A stretch of DNA of 64,000 nt, taken from assembly GCA_037179335.1 (NCBI GenBank), contig JAKZHN010000025.1:310001-374000 (forward strand), in the 5' to 3' direction. Numbering within the stretch: position 1 is the stretch's first letter; the number at the start of each line of letters is the position of its first letter. The notes under the pieces are model-generated. The model saw nothing but the letters and a program-made list of their open reading frames with translations, ran no database searches and was not told where the DNA came from. The DNA is from Cyclaneusma minus. Lineage: Eukaryota; Ascomycota; Leotiomycetes; Marthamycetales; Marthamycetaceae. The position numbers and the translations under genes were made by a program. Shown here in pieces: positions 12,513 to 25,529 of this stretch.

Positions 12513-12738
12513 TATTATATAGGGCCGAAAAGGGCGCCCTGCGAATATTCTATAAAAAATATATATAAAAACTATATAAAAAATAAATATTGCTTATTAA
12601 AAAAGCTAAGCGGGATTTCTAATATATAATATTTAAATACTGCTATTTTTATTTGAAAAAAACAGCGGCCACTTTTTATAATTAAGGAATATATATAACG
12701 CACTCCTATTTGCCAATTTATTTTTAACCACTGTCACA
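12513..12738 (+). repeat. Element A right LTR
   Basis: 226 bp, the same length as the left LTR. Its first 15 bases differ from the left copy only at C/T and G/A positions. Its 3' end (AACCACTGTCACA) is less mutated than the left copy and fixes the LTR boundary. AATTC follows directly. Confidence 0.85.
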
Positions 12739-12743
12739 AATTC

Positions 12744-14861
12744 GCAGCTTTGTTAATAGGATTTCTTTTTCTATTTTATCCCCCAGTTTAAAATCTTTTA
12801 TTTTATAGCCATTTAGGTATTTTATTATTATTTTTTTATAATATTTTTTAAATCACAGCCCTTTTAAATTATAACAATTCTTTTTAAAAGCAGATTTTAA
12901 AAAACCTTAAAATATATTTCTTTGTATTTAATAGAATTAATAAAAACATCCAAACCAATTTAAAATTATAAAAAATTAAAAACGTTAATGCAATAATTAC
13001 TTTTTCCCTTTTATTTTTTTCGCTAAGCCTAATTTTAAAAAGCTTTTAAAGTTTTAATGGATAATGCATTATCAATTATTTTTCACATTTTGTTATATTA
13101 TTAATTAATTATTTTATTACTAATAAAGCTATTAAATTTCATTATATTAAATTTTAGCAAATTTTATAAGCAATTATTAAAACCGGCCAAAATTATATAT
13201 TATTAAAAAATATATAAACTCTTTTTTTAAACTAATGCCTATTGCCCTAATTTATTAATAGCTTTTTGGCTTTATATAAAATAGCTATATTTATATTAAA
13301 TAAATATTTTCCTTTAAATTAGCAATAGAATTATTTATTTTTAATTCTTTTATAACAAACTTTAAATAAATTTTTAAATTTTGGCAATTTAAACCGATAA
13401 CTTTTTACTATTTAAATAATAATATTGTTATTTTCCCCCCATTATAGCTAAAATAATCCCCTGCCTAAAAATTCAATTATAATTTATTTTATTTAGCCTT
13501 CGAAATTTAATTAAATATCAAAAAAAAACACCAAAAACACTACCAAAAACACTATAATTAAAATCTTTAAATTTAATATTAATATTTAAACTTTTATTAT
13601 CTTTATTCTATTAAAAGAAAAGCTAAAATTTATAAGCTTTTAAATTAACTTATTATTTGCAAATTTATTAGCCTTTATTAAGCTTAAGCTATAATTAGCA
13701 ATTTAGGCTTTATAATTATAGCAATAAAATTTAATTACTTTTATTATTATAAATTATAAACTTTTATAGTTTTCTTCCCCTCATAAGCTTTAAAAAAAAC
13801 CCTTTACCGCATTTTTTTAAAAATTCGTAAAACTTTTATGTAATAATAGATTTTGTTTTTGCTTAAACGGTACTAAATCTTTGATAAAATAATTACGCAA
13901 ATAAATTTACCTATTTAATAATGATTTTAATAATTGCCTAAATGCTTTTTATATTAATAATTGCAATTTAGCCATTTACAATTAAAAACAATTTTTAAAA
14001 ACCCTGCCTATTTTAAATATTTTTATTTATAAAAATACCAGGGAATTAATATTTTAATATTTCAAGCTATTTTTACCATTTTTGAAATATAAAGCTTAAG
14101 CTAGCTATATTACCAAATTATTATTTATATTAATAATACTATAATTTGATATAAATTTTTTAAATAAATGCTTTAAAACCAAAATCAATATATTATATTG
14201 CGCTAGTTATTTTTTTAGCGCCAATTTTAATATTAAGCCACAGTCTATTTATAGTTCTAAATTTTAAAATAATGTTGCTAATACTCCGTTTTATATACAT
14301 TTTTAAAAATTAATTAATTAATATTTATATTAGCAAATAATTTTAATTTCCCAAATTTATCCCAAAATTAAGCACTTATTTTTTTCTTTTAAAAAAATTG
14401 CCGATCAATTTATTATAAGTATATTTCAAGCCTTTACGCAATTTATTAATTGTATATTAAATTCTATAAAATATATTATTAAAGAAAAGGTATAATAGCC
14501 TTTTTTATAAATTTAAAATCAATTTTTAAATAAATTCCCTTCCGCAATCAAAATTTACCAAATTATAGCTAAGGCCAATTTAAGCCTAATACTATTTAAT
14601 TAGCGCTTTTGGCAATTTGCTATAAATACAAAATTTAATTTAAATTAACAAAAACCCTTAATTTTTCCCTTATTAAGCTAGTATTTATTAATTACCGCCG
14701 CCTATAAATCAATTCAAAAAAAAAACTAAAAAACTCTTTAGGCTTTAATTATTTTAAATTACTAATAAATCCCTTGTTTTAAATAACGCTTTTTTGCAAA
14801 AGCAATAAAATTTAGACCTTAATTATAAAGCAGCCTTTAAAATTGCTTTTATAATGCTTTT
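12744..14861. repeat. AT-rich RIP-degraded repeat DNA, unclassified
   Basis: About 2.1 kb with no open frame of note. It probably continues the element interrupted by element A. No reverse transcriptase or transposase motif could be identified with confidence on either strand. Confidence 0.5.
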
Positions 14862-15053
14862 TATTAAAAAATAAATGCAATGGCAGCCATTATAAAATAG
14901 CCGTCACGTGTAGCTAAATCCAAAGAAGATTAGCGTCCGCATAATAAAAGCATTTTTACTTCGAATTTTCCAGCTATTCTAGTTATTTTAAGCATAATAC
15001 AATGTTTTTTATACCCTTATTTTATACCTTTATATTTATTTATTTTTAATACA
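14862..15053 (+). repeat. Element D left LTR
   Basis: Starts TATTAAAAAATAAATGCAAT (TG mutated to TA) and ends TTTTTAATACA. The segment GATTAGCGTCCGCATA is identical in the right LTR, and most other differences are C/T or G/A. A CACGTG lies at about 14906; it is TATATA in the right copy. Confidence 0.75.
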
Positions 15054-18000
15054 TTATAAGCCCGGGATTGCATAAGCTTTTAAATAATTAATTTATTTTA
15101 TTTTAATTGGTTTTTAATATTATTTTAATAAAACTTTTGCATTTTGGCAAATTTCTCTTTTTCCCAATACTATAATCTATTACAAAACAATTAAAACCAA
15201 TATAAAAATCCCTTTATATTTACCGTTTTGCCAACGCTATTATAATATTCTATAAAATCAATTAAAATTAATAAACCGATTTTTTTATAATTTATCTGGC
15301 TAATTTAAAAGCCATTTTGCTAATTATTTTTAAAAGCTAAATAAAAGCTTTTATAATAATACCCCTTTTATTATTTTTTTCTTTTCTTTTAGCCAATTGC
15401 TCTTATTTTTATATTCGGCAATATATTCAATAATAAAAAAATCGAAAAAGCCTTTTTAATATTATTAAAAATCAATTATAAAATTTGGTTTCGCAATATA
15501 AAAATCCGCTTTAATAAAAAAAACATATAATTTATTATTAAGAAAAACATTTTTAAATACGCTAGCATTGCTTTTGCTTTTAAAATTACTAATAAAAATA
15601 GCGTATTCTTTATTAAATTTGGTGTTTTAAGAACCAATATAAAATTTCTATTTTTCGCTATATTAATTAAAAATTAAATTAATAAGCTTAGCAGCAAATT
15701 TAAAAAAATATTTATTGGCCAAAACAAAAAAGCCATTTTAAATATTAAAAACGCAAAAAAATCTTAAAATGCTAAAGCTAAAATTATTAATTTTTTATTT
15801 AAAAGCTTTTTTAATAATAATAAATCCTTTTTTAATAAACATAATACCGCTAAAAGCTTATAAAACCATTTTTGAAAAAAAATATATAAGATCCAATATT
15901 ATTTTTAATTTAATATATCTTATTAAAATTCGAAGTTTTATTTAAAGCAAAAATACTATTATTCGCTTTATTTAAAATAATCTTTGTAAATTTTAAAATA
16001 AATTGGTATTTATTAATAAATTTTGTACTACTGTTTATAAAAATAAAATTTTATTTTTTTATTTTAGCCAAGCCTTTTTTAATAATTATATTATTATTAT
16101 TAATATTTTTATACTAATTGGTATTATAATAGAAATTAAAAAACAATAATAAAATGCTTAAAAGAATATATCTATATTAATTATTAATAGCAAAACCCAT
16201 GCTTTTATTGCTAAAATCGAAAAGCAATTTTAGTAAAATAAAATTAATAAGCTTAATTTTTGCAATTTTTGCAATAGTGCTTATTCTATTTGCCGTTATT
16301 TTTTTAAAAAAAGGCTATATTGAATTCTTTTTACTAATTAATATTTAATTTGCAATTTTAAGCTTTTTTAAAAATAAAGCTTTATAATTATTGCTTTTAT
16401 TTCTATTTTAATTTTTTTTTAAATATTATCGCCGCCTTTTTTTTCCTATTGCTTTCCTTTTAAATAAATTTGTGTTAATAATGCCAAAACAAAAGGCTTG
16501 CTTTATTAATAAATTTAATAAAAAGTCCAGCAATTATATTACCAAAATTAATAATAATCCCGAAAATAATAATACCGCCAAAATTCCGTTTAATTTTAAA
16601 AACAAAAAATTTGCTTATATTAGGTATAAGCTAATTGGTAGGGCTTTGTTTTATTTAGGCCTTAAATACCAGCGCATTATTATATATATTTAACTAATGC
16701 TTGTTTTTTGAATAATTAAAAAATAATACTATTATATATTATAAAAATTAATAATAAAATACTGCAAGCTATTTATTAAAATATTATAATAGTTAAATAT
16801 TTAAGTAAATTATTATTACTTTTAAAAAACATTTGTTTTATTTTAAAATTTGAAATTAATTTAACTTTGGGCCGGAAATTATATATAGCTGGCTTATTAA
16901 ATTATTTTAATACAAAGAAATAGTTTATAAAAATAAATTAAATAATCAGATTATTAATGCTATCATAAATTATAAATTATAAATTATATTTAATATAAGC
17001 CAAAAATAGAAAAGCTACGCTTTTATTATTAAAGCAAATACCATTATAATTAATGCTTTTTTTTATAATTTCTTTTCCTTTTTTAAAGCCTTTAAATTTT
17101 ATGCCTTTTAAGCTAAAGAAATTTAATTTATAATATACAGAACTTTGCTATTTTAATAACGCTATAATTGGTAATATTTATAAAATTACTATATTGGTAA
17201 ATCCTATTAAAATTCCCTTTTTAGCTAATATAAAGCCTGTTAAATATACGCTTTTATTAAATTTAAAAACCTTTTTCCAAAAACCAAATTATATAAAGTC
17301 GTTAAATTTTCATTTATTCAATTTAATATTGCTGGATTGTTTTTTTTATATTATTAATAGCTTTATATAGAAGATTTGGGCTATTTTATTAGCTACCAAA
17401 AATAATACTATTTAAAGTTTTTAAAAATAGATTCTATAAGCTAAAAACCAATTTGAAAAAGGGATTTAAAGCAGCCCGTAATAATAATGCTTTTAAATTT
17501 TTTAAAGCAATTAAATAATAAATTTATATTAAAAGAATTAAAGCGCAATTTACTATAATGGCTTTATTTTATTAAACTGGTTTTGCAAAATAAGGAATTT
17601 AGCAATTAAAAGCTGATATTCGGGCTTTATTTAAAAAAAATAAAGCTGCTAAATATAATGCTTATATTTGCAATTGCGCTTTTATTAGCCCAAATGGTAA
17701 AAGCTATTTTATTAGCTTTAAAAAAAGTTAAAGCAAATTTAAATATTTTATTAATAATATTAAAATATTTAAATTTTTATATGCTTTTTACTTTAATTTA
17801 AAACCCATTTTTAAAAACCAATTATATTATAAATTTATTTATACCGATTGCTTTAATACTTTTATAAAATACTCTAATACTATTATATATGTTTTTTAAA
17901 AGAAGATTGGGGTATATATATTATATAAATAAAATCAAAATTTGGAAATTTAAATCGGGATTAAAGCTTTATTTAAAAATCGGGAAAATTCCAAATAATC

Positions 18001-18091
18001 AAAATATAATAATTAAATAAAAATAACGGAATTTTGTAGGCAAAAAAAGAAGAAAGGCCTTATATCACAATCTAATGCTTTGCAATAAAAT
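15054..18091. repeat. AT-rich RIP-degraded interior, unclassified
   Basis: About 3 kb between the element D left LTR and element C. The only notable open frame is 73 codons at 16472-16693 on the plus strand (starts MLIMPKQKACF, basic and asparagine-rich). It could be a gag fragment, but no family signature is visible. No other gene is seen. Confidence 0.4.
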
Positions 18092-18408
18092 TGACTAGAA
18101 AATTTAAAATTTAATTCTAAATTAAAAAATCTATTTTTATAAAATAAACGCCTGCTATTTATATCAATTTCTCCAGCCTTAATGCCCCAATATTTTATAT
18201 GCATTTAATATATTAATTTAATTTTTAAAATATTAAGCTTATATAAAATATTGTTTATTATAATAATAACGGCTATGCCTTTAGCAATATTGTAATTTAT
18301 TTTTTATACATATAAATATTTATAATATTTTCATATATAAATGCATATAATAACCTCCTAATTCAAGTTTAGCTTATTAATATAAATAAAGCTTTAAATT
18401 ATTATATT
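18092..18408 (-). repeat. Element C LTR (3' LTR of the minus-strand element)
   Basis: Begins TGACTAGAAAATTT and aligns over its full length with 25213-25529, with mostly C/T and G/A differences. Confidence 0.75.
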
Positions 18409-19518
18409 ATTTCCTTTTTTTATAATAGCGGATTTCTTTTCCATTCATTGAATTTCAATTAAATCTTTTTAATTTTTTCGGACTTTTTATATTCGGGTAT
18501 TTTTGCAATTTTTAATTTTTGTAGCATACAGCGATTGCAATTTGTTTTAATTGAATTTTCCAATATATTAAATGCGTCGAATCAAAATTTTAAACCCTTT
18601 ATTTAAAGTTTTAATGTATATTATTTGCAATTTTATTTCGAAATGCTTTTTATAATGCTAAATTTAAGGCAATTATTTGAAAATTTATTTCCTTTATTTA
18701 TTTTTGCTATACGCGCTGCTAGCTATATTGCATAGCTCTATAATTATATAATATTATAGCAATTTAAGTTTTACTTCTATTAGCTAATTTATTATTTCCA
18801 TTGGCTAATATTGTATATAATATTATTAAATATAGTTGGAAAATTAATATTATTATTTTTAATATTTATAGTAAGATGTTTGCTTTTTTTATCCAAATTA
18901 ATGAATAGCGCAAAATATTTAAATTTTAATCTAATTGTATAATTAAAAATCGCATGCGTAATTTATAAAGCTATTCAAATTTAAATAATATATTGCTCTA
19001 CCGCTAAAATTATATAAATAATCTTTTTCTCTTTTTTAATTTTAATTTAAATATTTTCAATTATCAGTTGTTTTATTGCTTTTTATAGCTTTTAATTTAT
19101 TCGAAATTGCAATAATTATAATTGCATTTATTATAGCTTAGGCCCTTATTTTTAATATTAAATAATTATAAATTATTTTCGCAGCAATTATAAATTTTTA
19201 GCCCCCCGGCCCATGTTGCTAATTTGTATTGATCCTGATTAAAATCCCAATTATATTTATTAATTCTATAAATATATTTGCAAATTTCCTTTTTTATTTA
19301 AAAAGCTCCGGCCTTCGCTTTTTCCGATTTTTAATAATAATAATAATAATAGTGACGCTTTGTTGCAAAAAAGACTTTCCGCCGTTAAAAAGCCCAAATT
19401 CTTAAGAAGCCCTTTTTTTAAAATAATTAAAAACGCTTTTTATATTCCAATTATTTATAATAATTAAATGATAGATAAAACTCTCTTGGCAAAATATAAT
19501 AAATTTTTAATTTTGGCG

Positions 19519-19697
19519 AATTTAATAAATTTGATAAATTTGATAAATTTGATAAATTTGATAAATTTGATAAATTTGATAAATTTGATAAATTTGATAA
19601 ATTTGATAAATTTGATAAATTTGATAAATTTGATAAATTTGATAAATTTGATAGATTTAATAACTTTAATAAATTTAATAAATTTAATAAATTTAAA
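19519..19697. repeat. 9-bp minisatellite (TTTGATAAA)n
   Basis: About 18 near-perfect 9-bp units, then slightly diverged units with TTTAATAAA. Because the period is divisible by three it stays open in several frames and yields LIN- or KFI-repeat peptides (19468-19737 plus, 19464-19709 minus). These frames are by-products of the repeat and not genes. It lies inside element C. Confidence 0.9.
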
Positions 19698-22600
19698 TAG
19701 CTTTAGCATTTTTAATATTGGGAAAATTTTGGCTTAATTAATTTAATTTATATAGTATATAAAATGTGACTTGCAATTATTTTAATATATAAGTTTTGTA
19801 TAATTTTCCCTGCTTATAATATATAATTAAATAGGCTTAAATGCCTATTATATAATATTTGTAATTTTAATAAAATAGTAATTTATATATATTTTATATA
19901 TATAATTTTATTATTTTTATTTTTTCTTGTTTTTGTTTTAAAATTATATATTGCTTAAAATAGTTATAAAATTTATAAAAATACTTTAGCATAATAATTA
20001 GTCCAAATAATATTGGATAAAGCCCAATATAATTAAATTTTATTTTTTAAATTATAAATTCAATTTTCATTCTAAATTAAGATTGAATTTTTAAAAGTTG
20101 CCCAAGCCTATTTAAATTAAATAAAATAGCAAATAGCAAAAAACAATTAATAGCCAAAAAACATTTAAATATATATTTTATATATAATAAATTTGTAATT
20201 TAATCCAAATAGCGCTTTGTAATTGAATTTGAATTAAATTATAATATTATTTACAAATTATTTTATATTTAATTATTGGATTTATAATATATAAATCGGG
20301 TAAAATATTATTTATATTTAGGCAATATAAAAATATATAAACATATTATTTAAAAATTATAATGCTTTTTTATAAATTCTATCACGCTTAATTATTTGAA
20401 ATTAAATATATATATTATTTATATTAAAGTTTTCTAAATAAATAAATTTTGGAAAGCCAATTAAAAGCCAATAATAAATAAAAACATATATAAATTCTTT
20501 TATAATTTTCAGCTCCGTATTTAAAAATTAAAAACCATATGCTTTTTTTGCTTTTTTAATAGCGGTAATTACATTTTTGTTTTTTTTTTAGATTTTCAAA
20601 AACTTAAAACTATAATACTTTTTAAAGCTTAATTTAATTTTTAAATAATTTTGGTATATTTTATTTATTTTATTTGGTATTTTATTCTAAATTATTCTTT
20701 ATTTTATTTTATCTATTTGGCTATAATGCTTTTTTTTTGTTTTTTTTATTATTGCTAATAATTGCCAATTTATAAGTTTTTATAATAATAAAAATTAATT
20801 AAAGCCTATTTTAATAAATTGGTATATAATATATTATATATTTTGCCAAATAAATTTAATTTATAATCATAAATACTTTTTATTTTAATTATTTTATATT
20901 TGGCGTATTTCCAATCTAAGGCTTTGCTAAAATAGTTTATATACAGTTTTGTCAAGCTTAATTATATTTTGGTATTAATTTTAAATATATCGACTTATTT
21001 TTAATATTAATTTTTATATTTTTCCTTTTTTTAAAAAAATATTGGCTATAGCGTATTGCTTTTATATTTTTAGCTTTTTTAGCTTTGAAATTAAAATAAA
21101 TGCTTGTTCGGCCGCGCATATAAAGCTAATAAAATTAAATAAAATATTAGAATTAAACGGTTTTATATTATACTTATATATTATAAAAGAAAAGCTTATT
21201 TTTATTATTTTCATTATATAAATATTAATTGATAATTGGGCGTATAATAATAATTTGGCCTATTTTGTTTAATTATAATTTATAAACATTTATATAAATG
21301 CTTTAATAATTGTATTTATTTATTTAGTAGCTTCATTCGTTTTTGAATAAAAAATTATAAATAAAGGTTTTTTTTATTTTAGCAATTTATAAAATATCTT
21401 TTAAAATAGACTAATAAATTGCAATTTTTAATTAAAAACAATATATAAAAATAAACTATAATATAAATAATAAACTTTAATAAAAAACATTGCTATTAGT
21501 TTTATTATAATATTTTTAAAGATTAAAAATTTTATTTTTTTGCTTAAGCAATTAATTATTAAAATAATATTTATACAATTATTGCTTTTTTATAGATTTA
21601 TTATAAAGTCTATTAAAATTTGCAATTAAATATAGTCCGGAATTGGTAAAGGCTTTAAAAATCTATGCTTTCTATATTTTTCAACTTTTATATATTAATA
21701 TAAATTGCAATTTGCAATATATTTTTTTATATTTTGCTTTATTAAAAGCCAAAAAAACGTTTAAATAATATTTTATATATTTATTTTATATTAAAATAAT
21801 TTGCAATAATATTATTATATAACTTTTAAATAAATACTAGTTTTAAAAGTTCGTATTTTAGCATTTATAGCTTTTGCAAATTTTTATATATTATTTGATT
21901 TTTCTTATGTAATCCGAAATTTATAATTAATATAATCGATTTTTATTTTAATAATAGCCATTTTATATTTCTTTTCTTTTTTTTAAAAAAAAGAAAAGCT
22001 TTTTGATTTGCATATATAAAATATCCAAGCTTTTGTTTATTAATTCAAAGGTATTCTTTTATATCTTAATTATATTAATTAATTTTAATAATTTATTTAT
22101 TATTGATATTAAAATAGCCATTTTATTTGTAATTTTTAAATGATTTTTTTTCTTTTCCAATAAAATAGCTATTTTATAAATAACTTTTTTATTTAATAAA
22201 TCCACAAGTATATTTTAATTCCATTTGAATAAAATATAAATTATAGTATTTTATTTTCCCAATATATACGCAATTACAAAATTATAATTTACCAATAAAA
22301 ACGCGTATTTCATTTAGCATTTAAATAGTATATAAATTATTATAACACATTTTAAATTTTTATAATTTATATATATTGAAAAAAATTCTTGCATTATTTT
22401 TAAACTAATTGCGAATGTATTAAAGCATTTAATAATTGCTAATAATTCTTTATTATAACTTAAATAATTATATTTTGCAAACTGATTTCTTTTTGAAAAA
22501 AAGCAATAGCATATCCTATTTTATTAGTTTTTATTTAAAATAGCGCTTTGCCAATATTATAATTTAAAATATTAATTTTTATATATATTTTAAATTTTAA

Positions 22601-22740
22601 ATTAAATCTTGCCAAAATTAAAGCAAATACAAATATCTTTTTAAATTATATAAATACTTTTTTGGCTTTTGCAATCCATTTAAAAAACTGTGTTTTTTAA
22701 TTAAAATTATAATAAATAAATAAAATTTAAAGAAATTCTA

Positions 22741-23060
22741 TATAAATTTTTTATAAAAATTAGCAAAATTTAAAACTCCTTAAATGCTTTTTAACTTTAT
22801 AAAAAATAGCCATTTAATAATAGCTTTAATTCTTTTTGGAATTTATAATTACCTATTTTAAAATTTTCTTTTTATAATTAATTTCAATAATAAAATCTAG
22901 ATATTGAATAAATTTAAATTTAAATTTGCAATTATTAATATTTAATTATAGCCCGGCTTTTTTTTAATTGTTTTAGAAATTTTTGCATATATTTTTAATA
23001 TAGTTTTAAAAAGCCATTTATATAAATTAATATATTATTTATATAAATTGAATAAAGCTC
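22741..23060 (-). pseudogene. Gypsy pol remnant (reverse transcriptase to RNase H)
   Basis: Part of element C. The reading frame contains ELYSIYINNILIY (23060-22 with the active site at 23045-23028) and then GVLNFANFYKKFI (22779-22741). Stops in this frame are mainly TAA and TAG, as expected from RIP of tryptophan, glutamine and arginine codons. The asparagine pair replaces the catalytic aspartate pair, so the enzyme would be dead even without the stops. Confidence 0.8.
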
Positions 23061-24589
23061 GTTTAAATATTTAGCCAAATAATAATTAACATATTGCTAA
23101 AATATATTTAAGGCATTGGCTAATTTAAAAAAAAAGAATTTATATAATTTATATTAAATTCAAAAAAGCTTAAATTATTTATTATTTTTAGCAATTCTAA
23201 TTTTATAAAATACAGTAATTATATTTAATTTAATAAATTATTTGGCTTGGCCCATTGCTTACAAACTTTTATAAATTAAAAAACAAATAGCAATTCTTTT
23301 TGAATATTTTGTTTAAAGCCCAATAATTTATATAAAAGCATAGATTTTGTTTTTGGTTTTTTAATAAATAGCATTAGAATTGCTGCTAGCATATTATTTA
23401 TTTCTATAAATCCCTTTTTTAAATATTTCGTAAAGAAATCTTTTAATATTAAAAACCTTTTTTAATTTATTTTATATATAATCTTCTAAAATACAATAAA
23501 AATTTTATTGCTTATTTTTTTTTAATTTAATATAATAATTAATTCTGAAATTTGTTAAGAAAAGCAATTTATTTGTCTTTTTTTAATTCAATTTATTTAA
23601 TACATTTTGCCAATATTTTAGCAAGATTTCTTTCGAATTTATAAGTATTTTAATTTTTAAACCCCTTTTTATCTTAGTTAAAAAATAAGCCATTTTTTTA
23701 TTTGTTTTTAGCAAATCTAGTGAATTCTATTGTATTAGTTTTTGTAATATTTAATTTTCAATATAATTATTTACACTAATTGCTATTTGTTTAATTATTT
23801 TATATAAAATTTAATTTTTTCTTATAAGCATTAACTATTGGTTTTTTATACTTTAATTAAATTTATTTTAATGATATATTATAGCTATAATGTAGTACTA
23901 TATATATAATTGCTTTTTTTATAATATATTTTTTAATATCTAATCAAATTATATTATATAAATAATAATTTTATAATTAAACTTATTGCCTATATATAAA
24001 TTAATAAATTTCAAATTATTAAAAGAACTATATTAAAAATGGTTCTTTTATATAAAAACAAATTTAATTCTTTTAAAAGGCAAATATTTATTATGAATTA
24101 AAATAATAGCATAATTTATTTAATTAATAAAAATCAAAATAACAAACAAATCTGCTATTAATATTTTTCTCTTTTTTTCGCTAAAAATCTAATTTTGAAA
24201 TATGTTTTAATTTGCATTTGAAAATTAAAGCAATTAGTTTTCCAAATTCTTTTTATTTAAATTAATTTTAAATATTATATTTTGAATTGTTAAATTCTTT
24301 TTTTTCAATAATAATATAAAAAACAATTTGTATTTCCAAATAATATATCTCTTGCGTTTATATTGGAAATATTGCTTTGCGGCTTTGCGCGCATTTAAAA
24401 CGGCCTTAATTATTTATATTGCTTATATATTCAAAATTGCATTAATATTAATATTTATAGCATTTGAATCTTTTTAATTTGTAAAATTTAATATTACTTT
24501 TAATTTTCTAATTAAGATTTTGAATCAATTATATTTAATTGTTTTAATTGAGTTTTTCAAATTTATAGCAATAAATCGCAATTTATTAA

Positions 24590-24654
24590 TATATAAAATA
24601 TATATAAAATATATATAAAATATATATAAAATATATATAAAATATATATAAAAT
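24590..24654. repeat. 12-bp tandem repeat (ATATATATAAAA)n
   Basis: About five units of a pure A/T repeat inside element C. It also yields a spurious tyrosine/isoleucine-rich frame on the minus strand (24563-24817). Confidence 0.85.
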
Positions 24655-25212
24655 AGTCTAATACTTTTAAAATTGCAATAGCGGCAGCAAAGCTAGAAAA
24701 TAGCTTTTGGCAAAAATATTGGATTTTAAGCTTTTCCGGCCAAATTAAGCGTTTGGCTTGCTTAAAAAAATTATTATATTTAATAATAAAAATACTAAAT
24801 GTTTTGTTTTTGGCCAATTTATCTATGGCTTTTATTTAAAATTTAGAATTTATATATACCAGGTTTAATTGCTTTTATAATGCAATTAAGAAAGCGTTAA
24901 TAAAAATAGAATAATTTTTAATATAGGTTTTAATTCAAAATTGAATTTATTTAAAAGCCGTTTTTAATACTCAATTATAAATATACGAAAATCTTTTATT
25001 GGCCGTTTTATTTGCTATATTTATTTAAATTTTGGCCTTTATTTGACTTTTTTAATTCGTTCAAAATTTCCATTTTTGGCAAAATATTATAATAAACCAT
25101 TAAAACACCTGCTTTAAAAAAAGTTAATTGCAAGGATTAATATATTGTCGAATTTTACTAATTTAATTGCTCGGGTGCACTCCTTTTTTAAAGCCGTGAT
25201 TCGACTAGAAAT

Positions 25213-25529
25213 TGATTAGAAAGTTTAAGATTTAATTCTAAATTAAAAAGTCTATTTTTATAAAATAAAGGCTTGCTATTTATACCAATTCCTCAAGTTT
25301 TAATGCCCTAATATTTTATATATATTTAATGCATTAATTTGGTTTTTAAAATATTAAATTTATATAAAATATTGCTTATTATAATAATAGCGGCTTTTGT
25401 TTTAGCAATGCTATAATTTATTTTTAATGCATATAAGCATTTGTAATACTTTGGTATATAAATGCATATAATAATTTGCTAATTAAGCTTTAGCTTATCA
25501 ATACGAACGAGGCTTTAAATTCTTATATT
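25213..25529 (-). repeat. Element C LTR (5' LTR of the minus-strand element)
   Basis: Begins TGATTAGAAAGTTT and has the same length as the left copy. The sequence just before it contains a near-copy of the LTR edge (CGACTAGAAAT), which makes the exact boundary uncertain by about 15 bp. Confidence 0.75.

Larger units (their letters stand above)
9780..12738 (+). mobile_element. Element A: short LTR retrotransposon derivative
   Basis: Two 226-bp direct LTRs bound a 2.5-kb interior, flanked by a perfect 5-bp target duplication AATTC (9775-9779 and 12739-12743). The LTRs start TATCACACGG (TG mutated to TA) and the right one ends CTGTCACA. A purine-rich tract, AAAAGGGAAAATAAT, directly precedes the right LTR, giving plus orientation. 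The first roughly 0.3 kb and last roughly 2.2 kb of the interior match element B, but about 4.7 kb present in B is missing here, so A is either an internally deleted derivative or a non-autonomous relative. It has no intact frame and no reverse transcriptase motif. Differences between copies are mostly RIP transitions. Confidence 0.85.
18092..25529 (-). mobile_element. Element C: Gypsy-type LTR retrotransposon (RIP-inactivated)
   Basis: Two direct LTRs of about 317 bp (18092-18408 and 25213-25529) enclose a 6.8-kb interior. On the minus strand at 23028-23045 the frame reads Y-I-N-N-I-L, the Gypsy reverse transcriptase active site with both catalytic aspartates changed to asparagine, as RIP predicts. 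About 89 codons further on, at 22741-22779, the frame reads LNFANFYKKFI, matching the conserved segment at the start of the Gypsy RNase H region, at the usual distance. A pyrimidine run just after the left LTR (CCTTTTTTT) is the minus-strand polypurine tract. No target duplication could be assigned. Confidence 0.8.

Noticed and set aside
16472..16693. 73-codon frame as a real gene
   Set aside because: Isolated in RIP-degraded DNA with no start context or domain; at most a gag fragment.
19464..19737. 81- and 89-codon open frames with KFI or LIN repeats
   Set aside because: Both strands are open only because a 9-bp tandem repeat cannot bring in stops; it lies inside a dead Gypsy element.
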